Part shown: piece by piece, positions 1-9,499 of the stretch
Numbering within the stretch: position 1 is the stretch's first letter
Layout of the letters: each line of letters opens with the position of its first letter
Assembly: GCA_003427395.1 (NCBI GenBank)
Contig: BFEA01000933.1
Coordinates: 86,818 to 113,058, forward strand
Length of the DNA stretch: 26,241 nucleotides
Direction of reading: 5' to 3'
Source: Chara braunii
Lineage: Eukaryota > Streptophyta > Charophyceae > Charales > Characeae
The notes under the pieces: model-generated
Seen by the model: only the letters and a program-made list of their open reading frames with translations
Database searches by the model: none
What the model was told of the DNA's origin: nothing
Translations under genes and position numbers: made by a program

Positions 1-124
1 CAGCTGCGTGGATCATCTCCCCAAATTGCAGGAAGTGGGTGGCAGCTCCCTAAAACGCTTTTCTGCCCCATGCCACGTGGGGTGTCATCAGAGGGTGGGA
101 CATCCTCCAGGTCCTTTGGAGAGC

Positions 125-262
125 GGGGGGTTAGTGGATAGGTTATGGATGGGTGTGCATTGGGAAAGGGATGATCGGGGGTTGCGGGATCGAGGGACGA
201 GGGGCGGGGAATGGGGGAGGGGGGTAGACTGGGGATACGGAGGGGTTGGGGGAGGGAGTGAA
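125..262 (+). repeat. G-rich, potential G-quadruplex block in repeat copy 1
   Basis: Many GGG-GGGGGG runs are separated by short spacers on the plus strand. The equivalent block of copy 2 lies at about 7535-7680. The minus strand is C-rich. Quadruplex formation is an inference from the run pattern; no coding sense is seen. Confidence 0.5.
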
Positions 263-1027
263 TGAAGTAGAGGAAGGCTAGGAAGGACAGAAATGAGATG
301 AAGGCCAATAAGGCGCAGCTGACGCCTCCGTTATGGTCCTGTGCTCCATCGCGCAACTCCGTGAAGCACAACCTTCAACAACTACGCCACCTTTCAGCGC
401 CCAGTACAAAGAAGAAGCAGCAGCAGCCGGCGAGAAGGATGGCAGCGAACCAGATCGTGCAGCGAATCAGCAGAGCGAAGCGCCTAGCCGTTAATCGAAG
501 GAAGACGCCCTCAAATAAGCACGCGACAACCAGCACGCCAGCTATGGCAAGATTAGGGAGAAGGGCGAGGAGGAGGAGGATGGCTGACGCGGCGCTTTGC
601 GCAGGTGCGGAGTGGGATAAGCAAGGCAAGACACGCTCAGCTGGGCAGGTACCGTCAACATGCATGTTGCTTGGTCGTAGAGTAATCAGGCGTCGGGTTC
701 CGGGGAGAAGACCAGGAAGGTGCCGACTGCTAGAAAGTTACCACTTCCTATACTTCTGGTTGCTCCTCCTCCAGGTCCCAATCAGCAAAAAAATCCATTC
801 CGCCCGCCACCTTGCCCAACCTCCCTTGCAAATGCGAAAACTGGGCATCCCGCTCCGTCGTGAGAATCACTAGCCGTCCCTTGCCTCGATGAATAGTACC
901 TATGGGTTCTGGGTACTATTCTCATATAGTCGCGGGTCCCATCTGAGCGTCGTTACCTTGCGAAGCAACCTATCGTCCCTATCCGTCCATTCATCTACGC
1001 CGATCCTTCGGTAAACAGGCAGTCCTC

Positions 1028-1150
1028 AAAAAAGAAAAAAAAAAAAAAAAGAAAAAAGAAAAACAAGGAGAGAAAAGAAGAGAGGAAAGAAAAAAGGAAA
1101 AAGGGAAAAAAAGGAAAGAGAAGCAAGAAAGACAAAAAGGAGGAAAAAAC
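1028..1150 (+). repeat. A/G-rich low-complexity tract, copy 1
   Basis: Poly-A interspersed with G. The counterpart in copy 2 is at 8446-8580, where a nearly pure run of about 50 A occurs. ORFs across it encode only Lys or Phe homopolymer and are not genes. Confidence 0.8.
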
Positions 1151-1389
1151 TCAATCAACTCGCATTCCGCGCCCGCCGACTATCCCTACCAGGCGATTTT
1201 ATTTGGTATGTTCCGAGAGCGGGCTGTTCTCGTGACCCATCGTCCGACTGGTATTTGAGTTGGCCGGGGGCTCTTATTACCTCAAGGAATCTGGTCAGGG
1301 AATGGGGGAAACTCAGGGAGGGAAAAAGGAATAGGACAGAGAAGGAAATCGAAAGAACTGAAGGCCAAAAAAGAGAGAGACAGGGGGAA

Positions 1390-1493
<104 letters not shown>

Positions 1494-1597
1494 GAAAATT
1501 GAGTGAAGGAAACTGGAAAAAGGTCCGTTCGTGGGGGAGGCAGGGCTTCGTGAGTCTTCCCGGCTGCTTCCCGTCGGTCCTTCTCTTATCATCTGTA

Positions 1598-1600
<3 letters not shown>

Positions 1601-1632
<32 letters not shown>
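1601..1632 (+). repeat. (TG)n microsatellite at the end of repeat copy 1
   Basis: GT dinucleotide run followed by unrelated CCCACCCCG sequence. The tract in copy 2 (9002-9056) is followed by different DNA, so homology between the copies ends inside this tract. Confidence 0.95.
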
Positions 1633-1635
<3 letters not shown>

Positions 1636-1775
1636 ACCCCGTTCCCTCCGGGGGATGAGCTGCGCCGAGGGGGCCGTTGCCCGAAGGACAGCCGGCCCAC
1701 TCGGCCGGTCGTCCCCCGGACATCCAACACACATACGCACATACACAGACACAAACACGCACAAGGAGCGCACAG

Positions 1776-2486
1776 TCAGTCCGTGAGGCCAAACATATCG
1801 GACAGCGCCTCCCTAACCATGTGCACAGAGACTAAGCCAGGTTGGTAGCGATGAGCATTCCGTAAGGTCTTCCTGACCACCCCCCAGCAAGCATCCTTGG
1901 CGAAACCATTGCCCATTATTGTAGTCACCACCTTGTTGATCTCCGATGCAGCATCATGTGGCTCATAGTAGAGCAGCAGTATCTGCGCGACTTGGGCTGT
2001 GATGACGTGCAACGCCTGCTTGGTGTACCGGTTGGATCTGTACTTGACGTACCTGCAAGGGGTGAACCCCAACCCCTCCCGCTTGTCATGTTTCGAGGTG
2101 ATGAAAGTGCCTGCTTCTAGGGAGGTGATCGTAATGGTCATGCTGAGAAAATTCGCCTTGCATCCACCCCCGTCCACGATCACCTCCGTATTCTCCTTCA
2201 ATTCGATGTACTCCGCGAGATAGATCCAACAGGGGTCATCATCCTCCCTTCCTTCCTTCTTCATAAGATCCCTGATGATGATGTTGTTGATTGCCCCCAT
2301 GTCGTCGACATACCTGAAAGTGTCTGAGAAGTATGGGATGAGATGCGCGTTCCCCGTGTCCGCCAACCTCATCATGGCATGATACTCATACTTAAAAAAG
2401 TATATATCACACCCGATAGGAGAACATGCCAAACCCATCGGGATCCCTCTGACCTGTCTCCATACATAGTCCCCCATACACAACAC
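1776..2486 (-). pseudogene. Reverse transcriptase, C-terminal part (palm motifs B-E and thumb)
   Basis: The 236-codon open segment begins just after an amber stop and is in the same frame as the segment upstream (2502-3155). Residues 14-24 (GIPMGLACSPI) fit RT motif B. Residues 59-62 are YVDD, with both catalytic Asp of motif C present. FLSMTIT near residue 113 fits the following beta-strand block. The remainder (HDKREGLGFTPCRYVKYRSN and a helical tail) fits a thumb-like region. There is no credible ATG of its own: the listed start is a GTG, and the segment is the continuation of the upstream RT half. Its stop is about 145 nt from the (TG)n end of repeat copy 1. RT assignment is strong; the Penelope-like class is moderate. 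Confidence 0.8.
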
Positions 2487-2501
2487 GCTATTAGCGATGC
2501 A

Positions 2502-3155
2502 CTAGTCAGAAAGCCAGCAAATGTCCTTCTCCCCAAACAACATTGTGCCCACTCCCTCGACTTGTCCGTCACTCACCCATGAGGGCCAGAGTTTGCCGCC
2601 GTCCCCCACCCTAATCTGAATAGTATGGCATGAGCTCCTCTCCCTTCTCACCTGCATTGCACTTTGCACGTAGAATCTCACCACCGCATCCTCTGAGTTA
2701 TCCATGGGGATCGTCTCGAAGCATTTGGTGATGTCCGCCGTGAACAAAGAGAAAATCCTCTCCAGCAGATTTGCACATAGTTCTCCGACAGACGCAATCG
2801 ACCACCACAGGTTTGGTTCCACCCCGTACTGCTCCTGCATCTCCACGCTACTCTCCTGACAGAACGTCTGCACTAGGGGAAGGAGGAACCGCAAAAGGCA
2901 TGCACAGAGGTCCGCCGCAGGGGAGACGACCGTGCCAGTTGTGTTCGTGATCCATCTAAATGAGTCCTTATGCGCCTTGTACACCGTCATCAAAAATGGG
3001 AGTGTCGCGGGCGCCACCGGTAGTGCTGGGAAGGCCGAGAGTTCACCTTGTATCTGCGCAACCACCGTGGCAGAGGGGGCTGCGATGCTTGCGAATTCAG
3101 GTCCGGATAGTCTTTGGAAGGCGAGCTTGCGAATGAAGTTCTTACAGACGAACAC
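2502..3155 (-). pseudogene. Reverse transcriptase, N-terminal part (fingers and motif A)
   Basis: An open segment of 217 codons. Residues 58-64 (VYKAHKD), followed by RWITNTTG and a helix-rich stretch, fit the fingers block seen in Penelope-like RTs. DITKCFETIP at 141-150 fits motif A, with D141 as the candidate metal-binding Asp. It ends at a TAG (2502-2504), after which the same frame continues into motifs B and C, so the stop splits one RT domain. At its upstream end the frame is lost inside a 40-bp tandem duplication (3138-3217). Both lesions point to a dead copy. Confidence 0.8.
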
Positions 3156-3217
3156 CGGAGTGTTAGGCGCCTTGTCGGTTCTTACAGACGAACACCGGAG
3201 TGTTAGGCGCCTTGTCG
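3138..3217 (+). repeat. 40-bp tandem duplication inside the RT
   Basis: A 40-nt unit beginning GTTCTTACAGACGAACACCG occurs twice back to back (3138-3177 and 3178-3217) without mismatch. Because 40 is not a multiple of three it shifts the reading frame and separates the TDK block from the rest of the RT. The identity of the copies suggests a recent event. Confidence 0.95.
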
Positions 3218-3921
3218 GTAGGGCATATGAGGAAACGCCCAGTGAGAAACTCCAGTTCTCTCTTCACGGCAGGGTGCTCGAAAGGTTCCGCAGGCACGTG
3301 CCTATGCTGCTCCTTGTACCTGGACATCTTTGCCCTCGCCTTCTTCAGGATTACCCTACGCAGAAGTGACCGTGTGGACGCTGTAAGTTCCTGCAGTTCC
3401 ATTACTCTCGCCATAAGTCGATCCAGGAATTCGCCCACCTTGCTCTCCACTACATCAATATCCAGAGCCATGCAGGGGATATGGTTGAGTCCCGAGTTCA
3501 TGATCCCTTGCAGTAAAGGGTTGTCCGTGATTGATGAGTCGAGTGTGATCATGTGCGTGTGCCCTTCGGATTGGAGTAGATTCAGCGAGGCAGGGCTGCG
3601 CATGTCCGCGTATCTGCGAGTTCTGCAAGGGCACTGTTCTGGGTCATAGATCTCCATCCATTGCGCCACATTGAAATCGCAGAACACTTCCACAGGTTTG
3701 CACAGCTTGGACGTGATGCTAGCGTTATAAGTCCATCCGATCATCGTGCGCTCCAGCCACGTCGCCGTGTCATCGCCGATTATCCTTGCGAGGGTCTCAT
3801 TGACCATCTTCCTAATGGAAAGAGGTTCCATTACCCTGCTGGTGTACTTCAAATGCAGGAAGACGTCACAGTCCGACTTCTGCCTCCTCCAAGACCTTCG
3901 TCCTGTTGGCATGGTGATCAT
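3163..3921 (-). pseudogene. RT-upstream domain with CxC and TDK motifs
   Basis: 252 codons. A short Cys motif, CPC, is at residues 97-99, followed by GHTHMITLDSSI at about 120-131 and NPLLQGIMNSGLNHIP at about 134-149. A helical block with many Arg and Leu follows (160-205), then LICPTDKAPNTPVFVCKN at 231-248. The TDK block is the first conserved RT element and should lead straight into the fingers at 3155. Instead the frame is broken here by the 40-bp duplication and the ORF stops four codons later. CxC plus GH-T-D blocks upstream of the RT occur, as I recall, in some endonuclease-deficient Penelope relatives; this is a recollection, not a search result. Confidence 0.65.
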
Positions 3922-4465
3922 CTACCCGGGGGCCGGGGGCACTGACGCAGCATCTCGGGTCCTGCGCTCCGACAGTCACAATCACAGGCCAGGGGTTGTG
4001 TTAGGTGGGGCAGTGCATTTCAGAAGGGTAGTGGGGTCGTTTCGAGAGGATGGTATGGCCAAACGAAAAAACGAAAAAAGACACAAGGACACGAAAAAAG
4101 AACACAAAAAAAGAAGGGGGAGAAGGAAGAAGGAGGTTTCAAGAGGGTTACGCACGCGTCGTTCGCGTGCCAGCGGAGGTGCCTGCTCTCGTATTGCCCC
4201 TACCTCGTGCTCCCTTCTTCCTCCTCTCAGTGTGGGTAATTGTTAACCATGTCGAGCTTTCCGGTGAAAGGAGGATGACGAGAGGTGGGGTGAGTCCCCT
4301 AATTACCATCATTGGTTGTAGCGGAAGCGGGGAGGAGGTGGCCTGACCCATCGTTGCCCGTAACTACGGATTCGCAGCGAGCGAGGCACGGAGATGATCA
4401 ACGCAGCTGATACGCTGCAGTGCGGGTGGGCAGCATCGTGGGCTGCATCTGTGCGGACATGGCCT

Positions 4466-4585
4466 GAGAAGGAGGGGGAGGAGGAGGAGGAAGAGGAGGA
4501 GAGGGAGGGGGTGGAGGAGGAGGAGGAGGAGGAGGGGGAGTGGAGGAGGAAGACGGGGGAGGAGGGGGAGGTGGGGGGGAGCCTC
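4466..4585 (+). repeat. GGA/GAG-rich tract (poly-Pro on the minus strand)
   Basis: Purine-only repeats of GGA and GAG. In the minus-strand frame shared with the 4623-5639 ORF this gives a proline-rich peptide (4398-4601), separated from that ORF by stops. It could be a decayed proline-rich linker of the element, but low complexity alone explains it. Confidence 0.7.
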
Positions 4586-4622
4586 CGGGTATGGGTGTCA
4601 CCCTGCGAAAGTTGAGTGTGGT

Positions 4623-5639
4623 CTAGCTCGGAATGTGTCCACCCGCGTTTCTCTTCCGTGCCATCACCCGTGGGGAGCTGAGCGGAAATCTCGTTGGCTT
4701 CTTAGGAATGCGCGTGGGGAGCATGATCCGCGCCAGCATGGCGGGGATCAGGTAATTCCAGAGTCGGTCGTCCTTCAGCAGTCCTTCCGTATCAAGTGTT
4801 GCGTCGTCCTCTAGCTCCCTGATATAGCCCATCATTAGATCTCTGATAAAGTGGAAGGCAATGGCGGCGAGCAGTCCCTCCCTCCGCGTAGTCCTGAGGT
4901 AATGAATCAGCATTGACGTCCTGATCTTTATTGAGGACATGTCCGGGAATAGTACGTCCGGGTGCGCGAATAGGAACCACAGGGCATGGTCGAACCACAG
5001 CGGGGTGTCCCCGCAATCTTTGTTCCTCTCCTTCTTACATTTGCACTTGAGGGAGGGCCTACCCACGCTCCAAATCTTCTTTACGTTCCTCATATCTAAT
5101 CTGTCTTGCTGCCTAATCGCCTTCTGCCACATCCCGGAGCTCGTCTCGCCACACTTATCTGGATCGAAGGAGCGCATGGGGGGGAACTTCAGGTCCTGCG
5201 GATCTAACGGGGGGACCCTGCCAGAGAACTTTAACTTACCTCTCAGTACCTGAGTCCTGCATTCCTTGACGTGCGCATCCGTGATGTTGCCTAGAAACGG
5301 AAGCGCTCTAATGGAAATCGGAGCGACGTGGTTGAAGGTTTCCATTTTCCAGATGGCGTGTCGGAATCTGGTGGAAGTGTGCTCTACCCAGTATGCCGAT
5401 GCGAGGGGGGCAAACACAGTGTATTTGTCCCGTTCCAAGGCGCTATCCTCAGCTCGGTCGCTCGTGAGGGGGGAGTCCCTGATGGTGTTGGCGATGGCGG
5501 CAATCGCCCGTTCCATCTCCTCCCTTTCCCCAGTTTCGATCGCTAAATCATCGCATCTCGTAACCCGAGCGTCCCTTGTGTTGGGTGAAGCCTGTTCCCG
5601 TGTGTGGGATCCGCCCTTCCAAGTGCGAGTCATCAACAC
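4623..5639 (-). CDS. Unidentified ORF upstream of the RT
   Basis: The longest uninterrupted ORF of the element: 338 codons, no low-complexity bias, charged and helix-rich. The first ~80 residues are acidic/basic (repeated ERE and AIAAIA patterns). Near residue 195 is a Cys/Lys cluster (KCKCKKERNKDC) that could bind a metal or nucleic acid. A hydrophobic block then follows (LWFDHALWFLFAHPDVLFPD), with a Leu/Ile-rich C-terminal region. I do not recognise the family. Same strand and spacing as the RT, so most likely ORF1 or the N-terminal part of the element's protein; about 700 nt with stops separate it from the next RT-side segment. It overlaps the 5548-6222 ORF by 92 nt in another frame, which suggests a frameshift between the two. 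Confidence 0.5.
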   Translation of the reverse strand: MLMTRTWKGGSHTREQASPNTRDARVTRCDDLAIETGEREEMERAIAAIANTIRDSPLTSDRAEDSALERDKYTVFAPLASAYWVEHTSTRFRHAIWKMETFNHVAPISIRALPFLGNITDAHVKECRTQVLRGKLKFSGRVPPLDPQDLKFPPMRSFDPDKCGETSSGMWQKAIRQQDRLDMRNVKKIWSVGRPSLKCKCKKERNKDCGDTPLWFDHALWFLFAHPDVLFPDMSSIKIRTSMLIHYLRTTRREGLLAAIAFHFIRDLMMGYIRELEDDATLDTEGLLKDDRLWNYLIPAMLARIMLPTRIPKKPTRFPLSSPRVMARKRNAGGHIPS

Positions 5640-6222
5640 CCCAAATCCGAAGAAAGATTCGCTCTACCCTCGCCGATCTACCCGCTAATTCTCTGCATTC
5701 CCTAATGTACTCCTGTTTCCTCAGCTCCAGTCGTTCGCACAGAGTCCTTAGCTCGTCGTCGAATTCCTGTCTACTATGCTCCCAAGCACCTGCAAGGACG
5801 GCGAGATCGCTAAAACAAAGCATTTCAAAGAGATGGGGAAAACACCCGGTGTCCCATGCCTCTCTAATCGCATCCATTACCCCAAGGTTGACGCAGGTCA
5901 TCAAGGCCTGCGTGGGTTTCGTCGGCCAAGCACAATCCTTGAGCCTGGGAAAACGATGCATGACCTCATTCCACCACCCGCCAGGGAAGGATTCCTTGGG
6001 GGGTCTTCGCGGCTGTGTATTCAGCAGGGCCGAGAGAAGGGGGGAGAGAGAGAGAGAGAAAAGATGGGTACGGAGGAGATTCAAGACAAGGAGAGTGATC
6101 GAGAGGTAAGCGTGGGGGATAGAGGTGGTGAGGAACATGGGTGGACGGGATAGGGAGGGACGGAGGGAGGGGGGAGGGGAAAAGGGGGAACCACATACAA
6201 GCGGACAGCAGCGAAATGTCAA
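5548..6222 (-). CDS. Unidentified ORF, N-terminal part of the element protein
   Basis: Only the second half looks protein-like, from about residue 80 (ESFPGGWWNEVMHRFPRL). It includes Trp and Cys residues, a helical Glu/Arg/Leu stretch (EFDDELRTLCERLELRKQEY) and a Gly/His-rich tail. The first ~75 residues are translation of a pyrimidine-rich tract (Ser/Pro/Leu), so the true start is probably further in. Its end overlaps the next ORF downstream on the minus strand, consistent with one protein broken by a frameshift. No domain recognised. GIY-YIG endonuclease motifs were looked for and not seen. Confidence 0.35.
   Translation of the reverse strand: MTFRCCPLVCGSPFSPPPSLRPSLSRPPMFLTTSIPHAYLSITLLVLNLLRTHLFSLSLSPLLSALLNTQPRRPPKESFPGGWWNEVMHRFPRLKDCAWPTKPTQALMTCVNLGVMDAIREAWDTGCFPHLFEMLCFSDLAVLAGAWEHSRQEFDDELRTLCERLELRKQEYIRECRELAGRSARVERIFLRIWGVDDSHLEGRIPHTGTGFTQHKGRSGYEMR
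6150..6187 (+). repeat. G-tract cluster, potential G-quadruplex
   Basis: Five or more runs of three to six G separated by one to five bases on the plus strand, opposite the sense strand of the element, just before the first protein-like ORF. Confidence 0.5.
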
Positions 6223-7413
6223 AGCAGGATCCCACCAACTGTCCCGATCTCACAGCATTAATCATCACAAGTCGCGCCATATTCAGCCATATTTCCTTTC
6301 GATATCGTCCGGTCATTCCCTCGTCAACATCGGACGTCCTCGGCGTAACCCATAACCACCATCATGACCTCATTCTCACGCGGGTGCGTATAAGGAACGC
6401 GAAACGCATCACGGTGTGGACGGGGGTGGCACCCCCCGTCAGCGATAGAGGAAACGCGTCCTCGAGAGTGTGTTAGCATGCGCATATCACATGCATTTTG
6501 CACGGGCACGACACGTCATGCACGTGCTACTCCGACTAGACACGTCGACACACCGTGAGCAAAACAAACAAGACGTGTGAGGCGATGTCCCAACGCGGCG
6601 AGGCAAGGCCACTTGGTATGTCCATTTCGTTCTAAGGGTAACAACAAGGCCGTTTATCGGGTGACAGGTGTAATTCGGCGTAGGCGGTGAAGAAGAAACG
6701 CGAGGGGGGTTGGAGCGCTTCGCACCACAAGGGGGCAACGATAAGACCAACCATAGAGACATATGCCCGATATATACCAAGAGGAAGAGTGACCATTCCA
6801 TCAAGAACCCCCCGGCATCGTATAAGCCTTGCACCGGAATATCATTCATCCAATTGATAGATTGCAACGAGACAAGAAAGGGAAGGAAAAGTAAACAAAA
6901 AAGGAAAACAAAAAAAGAATCAGAAAAGAGGAACAACAGAGAAAGGGGAAATATGACCAATGTAGCGCATCATTCATCAATATTCTCGGAGATAGCACCA
7001 TTCATTCCACAAGTCTTGATAATATTCCCTAAAACGACGAAGGCTCATCAGACAAAAGGACACACAACAGTCATTATGCAAAAAGAGAACACGCCGACTA
7101 ATAAAGCGCAGCATCCAACGAAACAGACGAAAGTGCTTCGAAAAAGATGAGAGAACAATCAATTATTGCAAAAAGAACATTATAGACGACGCAGTGTTTG
7201 AAAAAAAAGAGAATACCAATCCCTTATCCCAACCATCAAGAGTCTCGTCGCCCGCCTCACCTTCCTACTGTCAACCGAGTACAAGGTCCATGGAAAAGGG
7301 CAGATAAGAGGGGAGGAGGAAGAAAGAAGGAAGGAAGGGAAGGGGAGGGGGGGAGGGGAGTGAGGAAGTTATGATCCCGCTTCAGCTCTTTCCTCCAGAT
7401 CGACACATTCCTG
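6223..7413. other. Non-coding stretch between element 5' side and repeat copy 2
   Basis: No supported gene. It contains an A/G-rich Lys-coding stretch (about 6880-6950), a GGGAAGGGGAGGGGGGAGGG-type tract (about 7337-7361) and moderately AT-rich DNA at 6950-7230. For the minus-strand element this is the expected position of the 5' untranslated region. Confidence 0.5.
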
Positions 7414-8445
7414 CAGCTGCGTGGATCATCTCGCCGAATTGTGGGAAGGGGGTGGCAGCTCCCTAAAGCGCTTTTCTGCCCCATGCCACGTGGGGCGTCA
7501 TCAGAGGGTGGGACATCCTCCAGGTCCTTTCGGAGGGCGGGGGGGTAGTGGATGGGTTATGGATGGGTGTGCATTGGGATAGGGATGATGGGGGGTTGCG
7601 GGATCGAGGGACGAGGGGCGTGGGATGGGGGAGGGGGGTAGACTGGGGATACAGGAGGGGTTGGAGGAGGGAGTGGATGAAGTAGAGGAAGGCTAGGAAG
7701 GACAGAAATGAGAGGAAGGCCAAGAAGGCGCATGCTGACGCCTCCGTTATGGTCCTGTGGTCCATCGCGCAACTCCGTGAAGTACAACCTTCAACAGTTA
7801 CGCCACCTTTCAGCGCCCAGCACAAAGAAGAAGCAGCAGCAGCNGGCGAGAAGGATGGCAGCGAGGCAGATCGTGCAGCCAATCAGCAGAGCGAAGCGCC
7901 TAGCCGTTAATCGAAGGAAGACGCCCTCGGATAAGCACGCGGCAACCACCACGCCAGCTACGGCAAGATTAGGGAGAAGGGCGAGGAGGAGAAGGATGGC
8001 TGACGCGGCGCTTTGCGCAGGTGCGGTGTGGGATAAGCAAGGCAAGACACACTCAGCTGGGCAGGTAGCGTCGGCATGCATGTTGCTCGGTCGTAGAGTA
8101 CTCAGGCGTCGGGTTCCGGGGAGAGGATCGGGAAGGTGCCGACTACTAGAAAGTTACCACTTCCTATACTTCTGGTTGCTCCTCCTCCAGATCCCAATCG
8201 GCAAAAAAATCCATTCCGCCTGCCACCTTGCCCAACCTCCCTTGCAAATGCGAAAACCGGGCGTCCCTCTCCGTCATCAGAATCACTAACCGTCCCTTGC
8301 CTCGATGAATAGTACCCATGGGTTCTATTCTAATATAGTCGAGGGTCCCACCTAAGTGTCGTTACCTTGCGAAGCAAGCTATCGTCCCTATCCGTCCATT
8401 CATCTACGCCGATCCTTCGGTAAACAGGCGGTCCTCAAGAAAGGA

Positions 8446-8450
8446 AAAAG

Positions 8451-8497
<47 letters not shown>
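8446..8497 (+). repeat. Poly-A tract in repeat copy 2
   Basis: A run of about 50 A, much purer than the mixed A/G tract at the same place in copy 1. It could be a slippage product or assembly noise. Confidence 0.9.
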
Positions 8498-8500
<3 letters not shown>

Positions 8501-8830
8501 GAGAAAAGAAGAGAGGAAAGAAAAAAGGAAAAAGGAAAAAAAAAGAAAACAGAAGCAAGAAAGACAAAAAGGAGGAAAAAACTCAATCAACTCGCATTCC
8601 GCTCCCGCCGACTATCCCTACCGGGCGATTTTATTTGGTATGTTCTGAGAGCGGGCTGTTCTCGTGACCCATCGTCCGACTGGTATTTGAGTTGGCCGGG
8701 GGCTCTTATTACCTCAAGGAATCTGGTCAGGGAATGGGGGAAACTCACTGAGGGAAAAAGGAACAAATCGGAGGAGGAAATCGAAAGAACTAAAGGCCAA
8801 AAAGAGAGAGATAGGGGGAAAGAAGGGGGG

Positions 8831-8831
<1 letters not shown>

Positions 8832-8891
<60 letters not shown>
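8832..8891 (+). repeat. (GA)n microsatellite, copy 2
   Basis: Uninterrupted GA dinucleotides after a G run. Counterpart of 1393-1490. Confidence 0.95.
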
Positions 8892-8897
<6 letters not shown>

Positions 8898-8998
8898 CAT
8901 TGAGTGAAGAAAACGGGAAAAAAATCCATTCGTGGGGGAGGCGGGGCTTCGTGAGTCTTCCCGGCTGCTTCCCGTCGCTCCTTCTCTTATCATCTATA

Positions 8999-9001
<3 letters not shown>

Positions 9002-9056
<55 letters not shown>
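9002..9056 (+). repeat. (TG)n microsatellite at junction with gypsy pol
   Basis: About 55 nt of GT dinucleotides. The bases directly after it (ATTGGGTGGTATTGTGG) already belong to the protease reading frame, so this marks the breakpoint between repeat copy 2 and the gypsy element. Confidence 0.95.
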
Positions 9057-9057
<1 letters not shown>

Positions 9058-9059
9058 TT

Positions 9060-9451
9060 GGGTGGTATTGTGGAAAAGTGCGGAATGTGATTGTGAAGTT
9101 TGGGGCAAGCCGTTTAATGCCCTTATTGACACAGGGTCTTCTATCGTGGCCATGTCATTGGATACTGCCAAAAAGACGGGACGATTGGGTTCCATTCTTC
9201 CTCAATCTGGCAAAGACAATTATGTCTCTGCCGACGAGGAGGCAATGAACATCGTAGGCATTATCGAGAACGTGGCTTTAAAAGTCAGGCGAGTACACGT
9301 CCTTGTTAATGCGCTCATGATAGATATACGTTCTTATTCTGTGTTATTGGGATTACCTTGGGCGATGGCGGTAGGCGCACGTCTGCATTTCGATTCGAGG
9401 CAATTGGTGCTCACGCAAACTGGGGGAAAGCCTCAAACGGTCCCTTTATGA
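9060..9451 (+). pseudogene. Retropepsin-like aspartic protease
   Basis: The frame running out of the (TG)n tract encodes a Cys-containing strand followed by NALIDTGSSIVAMS. DTGSS (codons 9128-9142) is the catalytic Asp triad of retropepsins. About 70 residues later, SYSVLLGLPWAM matches the hydrophobic-Gly block (ILG-PW) that closes the retroviral-type protease fold. It ends at TGA 9449-9451, and the same frame continues downstream, so the stop is internal to the polyprotein. No Gag or zinc knuckle precedes it, which is abnormal for gypsy pol. Confidence 0.85.
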
Positions 9452-9499
9452 GTTTCCAGCCGAACGATAAAACGGGTCCCTGACTCGGCCCAAATTGGG

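Larger units (their letters stand above)
1633..7413 (-). mobile_element. Degenerate Penelope-like / non-LTR element between direct repeats
   Basis: On the minus strand, a series of ORFs runs from about 6.2 kb down to 1776 and ends in a reverse transcriptase. It is bounded on both sides by copies of the same 1.6 kb repeat in direct orientation. No integrase, protease or GIY-YIG endonuclease was recognised. The RT carries a TDK motif upstream of the fingers, YKAHK, a motif-A DITKCFETIP block, a GIPMGL...SP block and YVDD, an order I associate with Penelope-like RTs. Direct pseudo-LTRs from partial tandem copies are a known Penelope feature and would explain the flanking repeats. The element is not functional: it has a 40-bp duplication, an amber stop and further frame breaks. 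A different non-LTR clade is possible. Confidence 0.6.
7414..9056. repeat. Direct repeat copy 2 (~1.6 kb)
   Basis: Same order of blocks as 1-1632: G-rich segment, two-strand-open region, poly-A (about 50 A), (GA)n and (TG)n. It flanks the minus-strand RT element on the other side from copy 1, in the same orientation. Its (TG)n end abuts the gypsy protease frame with no spacer. Microsatellite lengths differ between the copies (longer poly-A and TG here, longer GA in copy 1), as expected of independent slippage after duplication. One N lies at 7844. Confidence 0.85.

Noticed and set aside
8-873. Plus-strand ORFs of 85 and 191 codons in repeat copy 1
   Set aside because: Low-complexity Gly/Arg or Lys/Arg-rich sequences with no domain. 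The 191-codon one is mirrored in copy 2 but shows no sign of selection.
5548-6222. GIY-YIG endonuclease in the element's first ORF
   Set aside because: No GIY or YIG-type motif could be found in this or the next ORF.
6487-7162. ORFs in the stretch before repeat copy 2 (hydrophobic minus-strand, Lys-rich plus-strand)
   Set aside because: They overlap on opposite strands, biased composition, no motif.
8356-8667. Lys-rich ORF over poly-A
   Set aside because: Pure homopolymer translation.
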